Assembly: GCF_010725725.1 (NCBI RefSeq)
Contig: NZ_AP022599.1
Coordinates: forward strand, 4,464,001-4,528,000
Source: Mycolicibacterium pulveris
GTDB lineage: Bacteria; Actinomycetota; Actinomycetes; Mycobacteriales; Mycobacteriaceae
DNA: 64,000 bases
Reading direction: 5' to 3'
Position numbers and translations under genes: made by a program. How positions within the stretch are numbered: position 1 is the first letter of the stretch; each line of letters opens with the position of its first letter. Shown piece after piece: positions 42,560-53,711 of this stretch. The notes below the pieces were generated by a model. The model saw only the letters and a list, made by a program, of their open reading frames with translations, was not told the origin of the DNA and ran no database searches.

Positions 42560-44359
42560 CTACGTCTCGTAGATCGCTTCGATGTCGGCGGCGAACTTCT
42601 CGGCCACCACCTTGCGCTTGACCTTCAGCGTCGGCGTCAGCTCACCGGTGTCCTCGGTGAAGTCGACGGGCAGGATGCGGAACTTGCGAATCGCCTCGGC
42701 CTTCGACACCGCCTCGTTGGCTTCCTTGACGGCCAGATCGATCTCGGCGACCAAGTCGGGATCGGTGGCCAGATCAGCGACCGATGCGTTGGCGTTCTTG
42801 GCGTTCCGATCCTTCCAGCCCTCGATGGCCTCGGTGTCGATGGTGATCAGCGCGCCGATGAACGGCTTGGCTTCGCCGACCGCCATCGCCTGGCTGATCA
42901 GCGGATGCGCGCGCAACCGATCCTCGAGGATCGCCGGGGCGACGTTCTTTCCACCGGCGGTGACGATGATCTCCTTCTTGCGGCCGATGATGGTCAGGAA
43001 CCCGTCGTCGTCGATGTCGCCGAGGTCGCCGGTGTGGAACCAGCCGTCGGAGAACACCGCCTTGGTCTCTTCCTCGTTGCGCCAGTAGCCGCTGAACACC
43101 ACGCCGCCCTTGACCAACACCTCTTTGTCTTCGTTGAGACGCATGCTGTTGCCGGGCAACAATTTTCCGACCGATCCGATCTTGAGATCGTCGACCCGGT
43201 TCACCGTGATCGCGGCGCAGGTCTCGGTGAGGCCGTAACCCTCGTAGACGGTCAGCCCGACACCGCGGTAGAAGTGGCCGAGTCGCGCGCCGAGCGGTGC
43301 GCCGCCGGAGATCGAGGCGCGGCATTCCCCGCCGAGCGCGGCTCGCAGTTTGCCGTAGACCAACCGGTCGAACACCGCGTGCTTGGCGCGCAGCAGCAAG
43401 CCCGGACCGCCGGTGTCCAGTGACTCGCTGTACTCGATGGCGGTGTGGGCGGCCATCTCGAAGATCTTGCCCTTGCCGTCGTTGCGGGCGTTCTGCAAGG
43501 CGGTGTTGTACACCTTCTCGAACACCCGCGGCACCGAGACCACCAGCGTCGGCTTGAACACCGCGAAGGTGGGCAGCAGGTTCTTGATGTCGCTGGTGAA
43601 GCCGAGCGTGACCTTGTTGGCGAAGGCGCCCATCGTGATCGCGCGCGCCAGCACGTGCGCCAGCGGCAGGAAGACCAGCATCTTCTCGCCCTTGTCCAGC
43701 AGCTCCGGGAAGCACTCCTTGGCGCCGCGAATCTCGTAGACCAGGTTGGAGTGGGTGATCTGACAGCCCTTCGGGGTGCCCGTCGTCCCCGAGGTGTAGA
43801 TCAGCGTCGCCGGGTCGGCCGATCTGATCCCGGCCAGCCGGTCTTCGAGTTCCCTGGCGTCCACCGACTTTCCCGCCTCGCCCAGCGCCTCCAGCGCGGG
43901 CGTGCCCGAGGTCTCGATGCGCAGTACCTCGCGCAGCTCGGGCAGTTCGTCGATCAGATGGCTGACTTTGTCGGCGTGCGCGTCGGTCTCGACGAACAGG
44001 AGCACCGCGCCGGAGTTCTCCAGCACGAACTTCACCTGCTCGGCGGAGCTGGTCTCATAGATCGGCACGGTCCACGCGCCGACGGCCTGAATCGCGAAGT
44101 CGATGATCGGCCACTCGTAGCGGGTCGCCGACAGCAACGCCACCCGGTCACCGGCTTTGACCCCGCGCGCGATCAAACCCAGTGCCGCCGAACGAATCTG
44201 TTCGGCCGCCTGCTTGCAGGTCACATCGGTCCAGACCCCGTCGATCAGACGCTGGAAGATCACGTGGTCGGGGTCGTTGCGCTCGTGTTCGAAGACACAG
44301 CTGACGACATTGTCGTGCTCGCCTACGGTGAATGTAGCGGGACTGCTGAACTCACGCAC
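42560..44359 (-). CDS. fadD15: Long-chain acyl-CoA synthetase FadD15
   Basis: AMP-forming fatty acyl-CoA ligase. It is 599 residues. The AMP-binding P-loop is [20 protein letters not shown], with [19 protein letters not shown] and [20 protein letters not shown] (hinge). The catalytic lysine is expected in the C-terminal domain near [10 protein letters not shown]. The architecture matches FACL-type FadDs rather than the FAAL group that feeds polyketide synthases, since no FAAL insertion is seen. GTG 44359; 93 bases separate it from the divergent SRPBCC gene. Confidence 0.93.
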   Translation of the reverse strand: MREFSSPATFTVGEHDNVVSCVFEHERNDPDHVIFQRLIDGVWTDVTCKQAAEQIRSAALGLIARGVKAGDRVALLSATRYEWPIIDFAIQAVGAWTVPIYETSSAEQVKFVLENSGAVLLFVETDAHADKVSHLIDELPELREVLRIETSGTPALEALGEAGKSVDARELEDRLAGIRSADPATLIYTSGTTGTPKGCQITHSNLVYEIRGAKECFPELLDKGEKMLVFLPLAHVLARAITMGAFANKVTLGFTSDIKNLLPTFAVFKPTLVVSVPRVFEKVYNTALQNARNDGKGKIFEMAAHTAIEYSESLDTGGPGLLLRAKHAVFDRLVYGKLRAALGGECRASISGGAPLGARLGHFYRGVGLTVYEGYGLTETCAAITVNRVDDLKIGSVGKLLPGNSMRLNEDKEVLVKGGVVFSGYWRNEEETKAVFSDGWFHTGDLGDIDDDGFLTIIGRKKEIIVTAGGKNVAPAILEDRLRAHPLISQAMAVGEAKPFIGALITIDTEAIEGWKDRNAKNANASVADLATDPDLVAEIDLAVKEANEAVSKAEAIRKFRILPVDFTEDTGELTPTLKVKRKVVAEKFAADIEAIYET

Positions 44360-44452
44360 GGTCCTGGCCTTTCGAAATCCGGCGACTCTGCCGTACCCAG
44401 CCTAGTCGGCCACGCTCGGCCGGGGCGGGTGCATATGTGAAGCTGGTAGGTC

Positions 44453-44842
44453 ATGAACAGCATCCAGGTCGCAGACGAGACCTTCGTGGCCGCCGACCCC
44501 GTAGAGGTGGGTCGATACATCGGGGATCCGGCGAGTTGGCGGCGCTGGTGGCCCGACCTACGGCTGACCGTGGTGGAGGACCGCGGCGAGCTGGGGCATC
44601 GCTGGACCGTTACCGGCGCGCTCACCGGCACGATGGAGGTCTGGTTGGAGCCGGTCCTCGACGGCGTCATCCTGCACTATTTCCTGCACGCCGAACCGTC
44701 GGGCGTCGCGGCGTGGCAGCTGGCCAAGATGAACCTTGCCAAGATGAACCACGCCCGCCGGGTGGCGGGCAAGAACATGGCGTTCGAGGTCAAGCAGCGG
44801 CTCGAGGCCACCCGTCCGGTGGGCGTATCGCGGCTGGCCTGA
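44453..44842 (+). CDS. SRPBCC-fold protein (Rv2186c-like)
   Basis: A 129-residue soluble protein with the START/SRPBCC pattern: an N-terminal strand (IQVADETFVAADPVEVGRYI), the W-rich DPASWRRWWPDLRLTV, a beta sheet (WTVTGALTGTMEVWLEPVLDGVILHYF) and a long C-terminal helix. Such folds bind hydrophobic ligands. No catalytic residues can be assigned. It is the first of a run of co-directional genes (SRPBCC, SRPBCC, ATPase, CPVC protein, acyltransferase). Confidence 0.75.
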   Translation: MNSIQVADETFVAADPVEVGRYIGDPASWRRWWPDLRLTVVEDRGELGHRWTVTGALTGTMEVWLEPVLDGVILHYFLHAEPSGVAAWQLAKMNLAKMNHARRVAGKNMAFEVKQRLEATRPVGVSRLA

Positions 44843-44911
44843 GATTTCGGCCATCCCCGGACGGGGAGGGTAAGTTTTTGGCCAGCGACAAGATTCAGCA
44901 GGAAAGAAGCA

Positions 44912-45349
44912 GTGGCGGACAAAACGGCGCAGACGATCTACATCGATGCCGACCCCTCGACGGTGATGGACGTCATCGCCGATATCGGTTCCTACCCGGA
45001 CTGGGTCGCCGAGTACAAGGAAACCGAGGTCCTCGAGACCGATGAGGACGGCTATCCCAAGACCGCTCGGCTGGTGCTCGACGCCGCCGTCCTCAAAGAC
45101 ACCATGGTGTTGTCCTACGACTGGCCGGCCGACCGCCGTTCGGTGACGTGGAGCCTGGTGTCGAGTTCCCTGCTGAAGTCGCTGAACGGAGCTTATCGGT
45201 TGGCGCCGAAGGGATCCGGGACAGAGGTGACCTACGAACTGTCGGTCTACTTGATCATCCCGATGATCGGTCTGCTCAAACGAAAGGCCGAACGGCGGCT
45301 GACGGACACCGCGTTGAAGGACCTGAAGAAACGAGTCGAGGCTGAGTGA
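44912..45349 (+). CDS. SRPBCC/polyketide-cyclase-like lipid-binding protein (Rv2185c-like)
   Basis: A 145-residue protein of the START-like superfamily: TAQTIYIDADPSTVMDVIAD, GSYPDWVAEYKETEVLETDE, and a final helix with a hydrophobic turn (YLIIPMIGLLKRKAERRLTD). The central cavity-forming strands are complete. GTG 44912 has AGGAAAG upstream. It ends just before the ATPase frame, so the two may be translated together or even by frameshift (see findings). The ligand is unknown. Confidence 0.8.
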   Translation: MADKTAQTIYIDADPSTVMDVIADIGSYPDWVAEYKETEVLETDEDGYPKTARLVLDAAVLKDTMVLSYDWPADRRSVTWSLVSSSLLKSLNGAYRLAPKGSGTEVTYELSVYLIIPMIGLLKRKAERRLTDTALKDLKKRVEAE

Positions 45350-45350
45350 G

Positions 45351-46625
45351 CTGAGGGATACCGCCGAAGCGGGCGGCGCCAGTATCAGTCTTTTCGTCGG
45401 AAAGGGCGGGGTGGGCAAGTCCACGCTGGCGACCGCCACCGCCGTGCGCGACGCGCGTGCGGGTCTTCGGGTGCTTCTCGTCTCGACCGACCAGGCACAC
45501 TCCATCGGTGACGTGCTGGGTGCCGCCGTCACGCCGACCGGCCGACGCGAGCCGACCCGGGTGCTGGCCGATCTGGAGACCGGCGCAGCGGGCGACAGCG
45601 GGGGATTCCTCGAAGCGCTCGCGCTGGACACGTTGGCGTTGCTGGAGGGCCGCTGGCGCGACGTTGCCGGGCTGGTCTCCACCAGGTTTCCCGAATCTGA
45701 CTTGGGAAGCCTTGCACCGGAAGAACTCTCGGCGTTACCCGGAATTCAGGAAGTGCTGGGACTGCATGAGGTCGGTGAGCTGGCCGCCTCGGGGCAGTGG
45801 GATCGGGTGGTGGTCGACTGCGCGTCCACCGCCGACGCGATGCGCATGCTCACGCTGCCCGCGACGTTCGGCCTGTACCTGGAGCGCGCGTGGCCGCGGC
45901 ACCGCCGGCTCTCCGGCGCGCTCGACGATCCCGCGACCACGGCGCTCGTCGTGCTGCTCGAGCGCATCGGCGCGGCAACCGACCGGCTCAGCGCGATGCT
46001 CACCGACGGATCCCGGGTTAGCGCGCACCTGGTGATGACGGCCGAGCGGGTGGTGGCCGCCGAGGCGGTGCGCACGCTGGGTTCGCTGGCGCTGATGGGG
46101 GTGCGGGTCGACGAGCTGATCGTCAATCAGCTTCTCGTGCAGGACGATTCCTACGAATACCGCAACCTACCCGAGCACCCCGCGTTCGACTGGTACGCCG
46201 AGCGGATCTCCGAACAGCAGGCTGTGCTCGACGAACTCGACACCGCGGTCGGTGATGTGCAGCTGGTGCTGGTGCCCCACCTCGCCGGCGAACCGATCGG
46301 CGCCAAGGCGCTGAGCGAGCTGCTCGACAGCGCGCGGCGTAGGGACGGCGCGCCGCCGCCGGGCCCGCTGCGGCCGATCGTGGACCGGGAGTCGGGCTCG
46401 GGCCTCGAAGCGATCTACCGGTTGCGGCTAGAGTTGCCGCAGGTCGATCCGGCGGCCCTGACACTGGGCCGGGTCGACGACGACTTGATCATCGGCGCGG
46501 GCGGCCTGCGCCGCCGGGTTCGGCTGGCGTCCGTTCTGCGCCGGTGCATAGTGGTGGATGCGCAGCTGCGCGGGAGCGAACTGACAGTGCGGTTTCGACC
46601 GAATCCGGAGGTGTGGCCGAAGTGA
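45351..46625 (+). CDS. ArsA/Get3-like ATPase (Rv2184c-like) with non-standard start
   Basis: A P-loop ATPase of the MinD/ArsA/Get3 class. The complete deviant Walker A (LFVGKGGVGKSTLATATAV) is encoded, and VLLVSTDQAHSIGDVLG matches the ArsA/Get3 A-loop region. RVVVDCASTADAMRM is the Walker B-like strand. The C-terminal half (AGGLRRRVRLASVLRRC) resembles the Get3/ArsA C-terminal domain. The frame is open from 45327, but the first ATG, GTG or TTG is the GTG at 45411 inside the P-loop. I give CTG 45351, one base after the previous stop, as the most likely start; CTG 45342, ATC 45384 or frameshifting are alternatives. From 45351 it is 424 residues. Confidence 0.75.
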   Translation: MRDTAEAGGASISLFVGKGGVGKSTLATATAVRDARAGLRVLLVSTDQAHSIGDVLGAAVTPTGRREPTRVLADLETGAAGDSGGFLEALALDTLALLEGRWRDVAGLVSTRFPESDLGSLAPEELSALPGIQEVLGLHEVGELAASGQWDRVVVDCASTADAMRMLTLPATFGLYLERAWPRHRRLSGALDDPATTALVVLLERIGAATDRLSAMLTDGSRVSAHLVMTAERVVAAEAVRTLGSLALMGVRVDELIVNQLLVQDDSYEYRNLPEHPAFDWYAERISEQQAVLDELDTAVGDVQLVLVPHLAGEPIGAKALSELLDSARRRDGAPPPGPLRPIVDRESGSGLEAIYRLRLELPQVDPAALTLGRVDDDLIIGAGGLRRRVRLASVLRRCIVVDAQLRGSELTVRFRPNPEVWPK

Positions 46626-47026
46626 GTGGGGCCCATCCCGACCTCGGTCCGGAACTGCGGCAGTTGGCCCAGACCATCCTGGACCGACTCGACCCGGCGG
46701 TGAAACAGGCCGCCGCGCGCGCGGCGGGAACGGGTCCCGGCAGGTGCCAGCAGGCGTGGTGTCCCGTATGCGCCTTGGCGGCGCTGGTCGCCGGTGAGCA
46801 GCACCCGCTGCTGACCGTCATCGCCGAGCACAGCGTGGCGTTGTTGGCGGTGGTCAGGGCAATCCTGGAGAACACCCCCGAGGCGGGTCAGGCGCCGGAC
46901 GAGCCGCCGCCGCAGGAACCGCCACCGGACGGGTCGGACGGCCCCGGCGGCGGACCCAACGGAGCGGGACCCAACGGCGCGGGGCCAGGCCATTATCAGC
47001 ACATCCCGGTCATCGTCGAGGAGTGA
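46622..47026 (+). CDS. Small conserved protein with CPVC motif (Rv2183c-like)
   Basis: A 134-residue protein of unknown function. An N-terminal helix (GPELRQLAQTILDRLDPAVKQA) leads to GRCQQAWCPVCALAALVAG, with three cysteines in a C-x4-CxxC arrangement that could bind metal, then a helix (LLTVIAEHSVALLAVVRAIL) and a Pro/Gly-rich tail ending HYQHIPVIVEE. GTG 46622 overlaps the ATPase stop (GTGA) and has GGAGG upstream; GTG 46613 is also in frame but too close to that site. Coupling to the ATPase suggests a partner or adaptor (inference). Confidence 0.75.
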   Translation: MSGAHPDLGPELRQLAQTILDRLDPAVKQAAARAAGTGPGRCQQAWCPVCALAALVAGEQHPLLTVIAEHSVALLAVVRAILENTPEAGQAPDEPPPQEPPPDGSDGPGGGPNGAGPNGAGPGHYQHIPVIVEE

Positions 47027-47047
47027 CGAGATGACGATCGGTGGTGT

Positions 47048-47081
47048 GTACCTGTGCTGTGGTCGCATCCACAGCACGTAG
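47048..47081. promoter_or_regulatory. Inverted repeat upstream of the acyltransferase gene
   Basis: GTGCTGTGG (47052-47060), six bases, then CCACAGCAC (47067-47075), extended outward by ACCT and AGGT with a two-base bulge. TAGGTA overlaps its right edge. It may be an operator for a dimeric repressor or a terminator for the ATPase-CPVC transcript. Confidence 0.4.
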
Positions 47082-47130
47082 GTAAAGTTGTCCCAGAACA
47101 CCGGCCGGTGTTCGATCACCGGGAGGGCCC

Positions 47131-47856
47131 ATGTGGTATTGGCTGTTCAAGTACATCTTCATGGGACCCTTGCTGTCGTTGTTGGGTCGGCCCAAAGTGC
47201 AAGGGCTGGAGAATGTTCCGCAGTCAGGCCCGGCCATCCTCGCCAGTAACCACCTCGCGGTGGCGGACAGCTTCTACCTCCCGCTGGTGGTCAGCCGCCG
47301 GATCACGTTCCTGGCCAAGGCCGAGTACTTCACCGGAACCGGTATCAAAGGGTGGTTCACCAGGTGGTTCTACACCGTGGCCGGCCAGGTGCCCATCGAC
47401 CGGACCGACGCCGACAGCGCCCAGAGCGCGCTGGACACGGCGGCACGCATCCTGAGTGAGGGCAAGCTGCTCGGCATGTACCCCGAGGGCACCCGGTCGC
47501 CCGACGGCCGCCTGTACAAAGGCAAGACGGGGCTCGCGCGGTTGGCCCTGCAGACCGGTGTTCCGGTGATCCCGGTGGCGATGATCGGCACCGACGTCGT
47601 CAACCCGCCGGGGACCAAGATGTGGCGGTTCGGCCGCGTCCAGGTCAAGTTCGGCAAGCCGATGGACTTCAGCCGGTTCGAGGGCATGGCCGGTAACCGG
47701 TTCATCGAGCGCGCCGTGATCGACGAGGTGATGTACGAGCTCATGCGCCTGTCCGGGCAGGAATACGTCGACCTCTACGCCGCCGACGTCAAAGAAGGCA
47801 AGGCGGACGAAAACGCCAAACCCTCGGCGCGGATGCCGGAAGTAGCCGCCGGCTAG
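47131..47856 (+). CDS. 1-acyl-sn-glycerol-3-phosphate acyltransferase family protein (PlsC-like, Rv2182c)
   Basis: A 241-residue membrane-associated acyltransferase. An N-terminal hydrophobic stretch ([18 protein letters not shown]) precedes the catalytic NHLAVAD motif (H41, D46), the substrate-binding GQVPIDRT and [18 protein letters not shown]. All four family blocks are present. It could acylate lysophosphatidate or another lipid in this envelope region. ATG 47131 has GGGAGGG upstream. It overlaps the convergent mannosyltransferase by four bases. Confidence 0.9.
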   Translation: MWYWLFKYIFMGPLLSLLGRPKVQGLENVPQSGPAILASNHLAVADSFYLPLVVSRRITFLAKAEYFTGTGIKGWFTRWFYTVAGQVPIDRTDADSAQSALDTAARILSEGKLLGMYPEGTRSPDGRLYKGKTGLARLALQTGVPVIPVAMIGTDVVNPPGTKMWRFGRVQVKFGKPMDFSRFEGMAGNRFIERAVIDEVMYELMRLSGQEYVDLYAADVKEGKADENAKPSARMPEVAAG

Positions 47857-49133
47857 TTCACCGCGGGCACCGGCGGGGTGGCCTGCTCCGCGAGCACCGA
47901 ACCGCGCGGTTGGCGGTGCGCGGAGACCGTGCCCGCCGCGACGATCACCGCGATCGCCCACCACACATAGGAACCGCCGGCGAGCTGGCGCCACAGCGGG
48001 GCCGCGGTCTCGTGGTGTTCGGGCATCAGCGGGATCGGCGTCCACACCATCAGGGCCAGCCCGGCCAGGGCGACCACGGCCAGGGCGGCGTGCCGCCGAC
48101 GATAGGCCACCACGCCGGTCACCAACACGGTCGGCAGGGCCCACACCCAGTGGTGCGACCACGACACCGGCGACACCACCAGGCCGAACATCGCCACGCA
48201 GATCACCGCGAGCACCGGCTCGGCTTTGAGCACCCGTCGCGCCGCCCACACCGTCAGCGCCAACACCGCGAAGCACGCCAAGGTCCACAGCACGAACCGG
48301 ACGCCCTCGCCCAACCCCAGCCGGGCCAGCGCACCCGCGATGTTCTGATTCGTGTTCAGCGTCGCGGTGCCGATGCGGTCGGTGTTGCGCACGGTCTCGG
48401 TCCAGTACTCGATCGAGTCGCGCCAGGCGAACGCGAAGCCGACGAGCGTGGCGGCGACGGCGGTGGCGGCGCTGACGAGCAACGCCCGGGTGTCGCGGCG
48501 CAGCAGGAAGTACAGCAGGAACACCGCGGGGGTGAGCTTGAGCGCGATCGCCAAGCCGAGCAGCATGCCTCGCGGCCACGGGGTCTTGCGGGGCACACAG
48601 TCGGCGATCACCAACGTCATCAGCACCACGTTGATCTGGCCGAAGTCGAAATTCGACCGGATCGGCTCGAGGTAGATCACCGCGGGCGCCACCACCGCCG
48701 CCGCCAACCACGCCCGGCGCAGCCACGCCGGCTCGGCGCTCACCGAACTCCGCGGCCATACGTTGAGGCCGGTCAGCACGATCGTCGTCGCGACGATCAG
48801 CAGGGCCAGCGTGGTAATCGTGATCGCGACGCCGGCCAGCTCGAGCGACAGCAGGGCGAACGGAGAGAACACGATCGCGGCCAGCGGGGGATAGGTGAAC
48901 GGCAGGTCCAGCCCGCCCCGGGTGTGGAACATCGCGCCATCGGCGTACAACGCCCGGCCGTCCAGCCAGGCCTGTCCGCCCATCCGGTACACGTCGACGT
49001 CGATGCGGTAGGGCATCCCGCCCAGCAGCCGCCAGCCTGCCCACCCCAAGGCCGCCACGGTGAGCAGCTGAAAAAGCCTCCAGGTGAGCGTTGGCCCCCA
49101 ACCAGCCCCGCCGGGCGACCGCCGAATCCTCAT
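47853..49133 (-). CDS. Polyprenol-phosphomannose-dependent alpha-(1,2)-mannosyltransferase (Rv2181-like, GT87)
   Basis: A 426-residue GT-C membrane enzyme which in mycobacteria adds alpha-1,2 mannose branches to lipomannan and lipoarabinomannan. It has about ten membrane segments. The first extracytoplasmic loop holds the catalytic acidic region ([21 protein letters not shown]), with [16 protein letters not shown] after it; the conserved [11 protein letters not shown] lies near the C-terminus. ATG 49133 is chosen because the longer open frame reads antisense through the next genes. TAGTCT lies ten bases upstream. Divergent from the Rv2180c-like gene. Confidence 0.9.
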   Translation of the reverse strand: MRIRRSPGGAGWGPTLTWRLFQLLTVAALGWAGWRLLGGMPYRIDVDVYRMGGQAWLDGRALYADGAMFHTRGGLDLPFTYPPLAAIVFSPFALLSLELAGVAITITTLALLIVATTIVLTGLNVWPRSSVSAEPAWLRRAWLAAAVVAPAVIYLEPIRSNFDFGQINVVLMTLVIADCVPRKTPWPRGMLLGLAIALKLTPAVFLLYFLLRRDTRALLVSAATAVAATLVGFAFAWRDSIEYWTETVRNTDRIGTATLNTNQNIAGALARLGLGEGVRFVLWTLACFAVLALTVWAARRVLKAEPVLAVICVAMFGLVVSPVSWSHHWVWALPTVLVTGVVAYRRRHAALAVVALAGLALMVWTPIPLMPEHHETAAPLWRQLAGGSYVWWAIAVIVAAGTVSAHRQPRGSVLAEQATPPVPAVN

Positions 49134-49205
49134 GTTGTCGCCCAGACTATCGGGGCACACCGGCGAGTCGGCTGGTATCCCGGCCGTGTCACCGGCAGGT
49201 CGGCG

Positions 49206-49217
49206 TAAGTTCTCTGC
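49206..49217 (+). promoter_or_regulatory. Putative leaderless -10 element of the Rv2180c-like gene
   Basis: TAAGTT (49206-49211) lies six bases before GTG 49218; no ribosome binding site. Confidence 0.45.
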
Positions 49218-50101
49218 GTGCCCGCGAGCCTGAACTTCGACTTCGCCATCCCGCCCGGGCGGATGCCGCTGACGTTCTGCCTGCTCGCCTTCATCGTGAC
49301 GTTCTTCGTCACCCGCACGATCGTGCGGTACATCCGCAGCCATGCGGACAGCGACGCGCCACGCAAGTGGTGGCAGCCGCGCAACATCGGCACGGGTGGG
49401 CTGCACATCCACCACGTGGTCATCGGCGTGATCCTGGTCATGTTCTCCGGGGTGACGATGGTGACTTTGGCGGTTGACGGGGGAGTACCCGAATTCACGG
49501 CGGCGGCAATCATTTTCGGAATCGGCGCTGCGCTGGTGCTCGACGAGTTCGCGTTGATCCTGCATTTGGAGGATGTGTACTGGAGCGAGGACGGCCGGAC
49601 GTCGGTGGATGCGGTGTTCGCCGCGGTGGCGGTGGCCGGCCTGCTGATCCTGGGTTTCAACCCGTTGTCGTTCTTCGACATCGGGATCTGGCGCGAGAAC
49701 CACTCGTTCGCCGCGCGGGCCAGCGTCGTCGCGATCGCGGTGCTCACCCTGCTGCTGGCCGTGGTCGTGCTGCTCAAGGGCAAGGTGTGGACCGGCCTGA
49801 TCGGCATGTTCGTCACGCCCCTGCTGGTCGTGGGTGCCATCCGGTTGTCGCGCCCGCATGCGCCGTGGGCACGCTGGCGCTACACCAACCGGCCCCACAA
49901 GATGCATCGCGCGCTGGAGCGGGAAAGGTGGCTGCGGCGACCCGTGGTGCAGGCCAAACTGTGGCTGCAGGACGCCATCGCCGGGATGCCGAGATTTCCC
50001 GACGATGCCAAGGTCAACGAACAACTCGATCGCGAAATCCGTGCCGCACCGGCACCGTCTTCGCGGGCCGGAGCCGACCAACTCGACAAGGAACCTGCCT
50101 A

Positions 50102-50102
<1 letters not shown>
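49218..50102 (+). CDS. Conserved integral membrane protein (Rv2180c-like)
   Basis: A 294-residue protein of unknown function with about six membrane segments, among them [60 protein letters not shown] and [30 protein letters not shown] and [14 protein letters not shown] carry conserved His, Asp and Glu residues that could bind metal in the membrane. The C-terminus is soluble and basic ([20 protein letters not shown]). It overlaps the exoribonuclease gene by one base (TAGTG), so the two are coupled. Confidence 0.8.
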
Positions 50103-52052
<1,950 letters not shown>

Positions 52053-52060
52053 GACACGCG

Positions 52061-53269
52061 TCAGAGAAGTACCGAGATATTGGTGCCCAGCGTCCACGCC
52101 GCAGCCGCGGTCAGGCCGGTGAGCGTCAACACCGTGAGCAGCCAGAACCACCCGGCTCGCTTGGCGCGCTGCCGGGCCCAGTAGAACTCGTCGAGGTCGA
52201 TACCGGCGAATTGCCCTGTGACAGGCCGATATTCGGGCTCCACGGGCATCAGGTCGTCGCGGGTGAACTCGCGGGTGCGCTGCCGCGGTGCAGGCGCGCC
52301 CGGCGTGGGTGGCCCGGCGGTGACCTCGGTGGCCGCGAACCGGCTGTGGTGCAGCGCCGCCGACGCGTGCTGGGCCGAGTTGCGCGGCGCCGGCACCCGG
52401 AACGGCGGCAGCCCGAGTTCGTCGACGACGGCCGCAAGTTCGTCGGCCATATCTCCGGCGTCCGCGTATCGCTGCGCCGGCTCGCGGGCGGTGGCGTGCA
52501 GGACCAGCTCGTCGAATTGTGTTGGCACACCCGCGATCACGGTGCTGGGTGCGGGAACGTCGTTGTCCATCCGCTGATATGCCACGGCCAGGGCGCTGTC
52601 ACCGGTGAACGGGGTGACGCCGGTGAGCAGCTCATAGAGCAGGACGCCGACGGCGTACACATCGCTGCGTGGTCCCGCATTGCCGGTGGCGACCTGTTCC
52701 GGCGACAGGTACGCCGCCGTCCCCAGGATCACGCTCGTCGAGGTGATCTTGGCTTCGGCCACCGCCCGCACCAGGCCGAAGTCGGCGATCTTGACATCGC
52801 CGTCATCAGAGATCAGCACGTTCTCGGGTTTGATGTCGCGGTGGACCAGCCCGGCCCGGTGGGCGACGGCCAAGCCGCCGAGCACCGGCGCCAGCACCGC
52901 CGCCGCGGCGTGCGGCGGCATCGGGCCGCGCTCGCGCAGCAGTTCCCGCAACGTGCCGCCCTCGACGAGCTCCATGACCAGAAACGGTTGCTGACCGTCG
53001 AGGCCTTGGTCGTACACGGCCACCAGGCCAGGGTCGCTGAGCCGCGCCACCGCACGCGCCTCACGCTGGAAGCGGGTGAGGAACTGGGCGTCGCCGGCGT
53101 AGCGGGAGTCCATGATCTTCACCGCGACGGGCCGGTCGAGGCGCAGATCCAGGCCGCGGTAGACCGCCGACATGCCTCCGGTGGCGATGATCGTGTCGAC
53201 CCGGTACCGACCGTCCAGCACGGTCCCGGCGAGGGGATCCACCTGCGGGTTGGCTTCCACCGAAGACAT
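52061..53269 (-). CDS. pknL: Serine/threonine protein kinase PknL
   Basis: A 402-residue membrane kinase. The kinase domain (about 20-275) shows the P-loop IIATGGMSAVYRG, the catalytic lysine in PVAVKIMD, HRDIKPENVLIS, DFGLVRA and an activation loop with the autophosphorylation cluster ITSTSVILGTAAYLSPEQ. A juxtamembrane linker of about 85 residues leads to one helix near the C-terminus (FWLLTVLTLTGLTAAAAWTL) with almost no outer domain, which is distinctive of PknL. ATG 53269 is chosen; the longer open frame reads through Rv2175c antisense. It is divergent from its known substrate gene with 37 bases between starts. Confidence 0.94.
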   Translation of the reverse strand: MSSVEANPQVDPLAGTVLDGRYRVDTIIATGGMSAVYRGLDLRLDRPVAVKIMDSRYAGDAQFLTRFQREARAVARLSDPGLVAVYDQGLDGQQPFLVMELVEGGTLRELLRERGPMPPHAAAAVLAPVLGGLAVAHRAGLVHRDIKPENVLISDDGDVKIADFGLVRAVAEAKITSTSVILGTAAYLSPEQVATGNAGPRSDVYAVGVLLYELLTGVTPFTGDSALAVAYQRMDNDVPAPSTVIAGVPTQFDELVLHATAREPAQRYADAGDMADELAAVVDELGLPPFRVPAPRNSAQHASAALHHSRFAATEVTAGPPTPGAPAPRQRTREFTRDDLMPVEPEYRPVTGQFAGIDLDEFYWARQRAKRAGWFWLLTVLTLTGLTAAAAWTLGTNISVLL

Positions 53270-53293
53270 GTTAACGAGATGGCGCAGGAGACC

Positions 53294-53306
53294 TAGACTC
53301 GATGCG
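53294..53306 (+). promoter_or_regulatory. Putative leaderless -10 element of the Rv2175c-like gene
   Basis: TAGACT (53294-53299) is seven bases before GTG 53307. Confidence 0.45.
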
Positions 53307-53711
53307 GTGAGCACCATTCCGGCTGCCGAAGATGTTCTCGATCCCGACGAAGCCGTATATGACCTGCCCGAGGTCGCCGATCTGCTCGGGATACCGGTGT
53401 CCAAAGTGCACCAGCACCTCAAGGAGGGCCACCTGATCGGCGTGCGGCGCAACGGCAAGGTGGTCGTGCCGAAGATCTTCTTCGACCACACCGGCCATGT
53501 GGTCAAGTGCCTGAGCGGGCTGATCGTCGTGCTGCAGGACGGCGGATATCACGAGACCGAGATCATGCGCTGGCTGTTCACTGCCGACCCGTCGCTGACC
53601 ATCCGCCGTGACGGCAGCACCGAGAACCAGCTCAACGCTCGGCCGGTTGACGCGCTTCATTCTCACCAGGCCCGTGAGGTGGTTCGCCGGGCCCAGGCGA
53701 TGGCGTACTGA
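53307..53711 (+). CDS. Winged-helix DNA-binding protein, PknL substrate (Rv2175c-like)
   Basis: A 134-residue protein. The wHTH region is YDLPEVADLLGIPVSKVHQH (recognition helix) and LIGVRRNGKVVVPKIFF; the C-terminal domain runs from HTGHVVKCLSGL to the invariant end ARPVDALHSHQAREVVRRAQ. Rv2175c of M. tuberculosis binds DNA and PknL phosphorylation of an N-terminal threonine weakens binding; here the N-terminus is shorter (STIPAAEDVLDPDE) with Thr3 as a candidate. Its targets are unknown. The last 80 bases overlap mptA in antisense. Confidence 0.92.
   Translation: MSTIPAAEDVLDPDEAVYDLPEVADLLGIPVSKVHQHLKEGHLIGVRRNGKVVVPKIFFDHTGHVVKCLSGLIVVLQDGGYHETEIMRWLFTADPSLTIRRDGSTENQLNARPVDALHSHQAREVVRRAQAMAY

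Noticed and set aside
47224..49101. 625-residue minus-strand frame across the acyltransferase and mannosyltransferase genes
   Set aside because: Wrong frame for the Rv2181-type gene and antisense to the acyltransferase; low-complexity translation.
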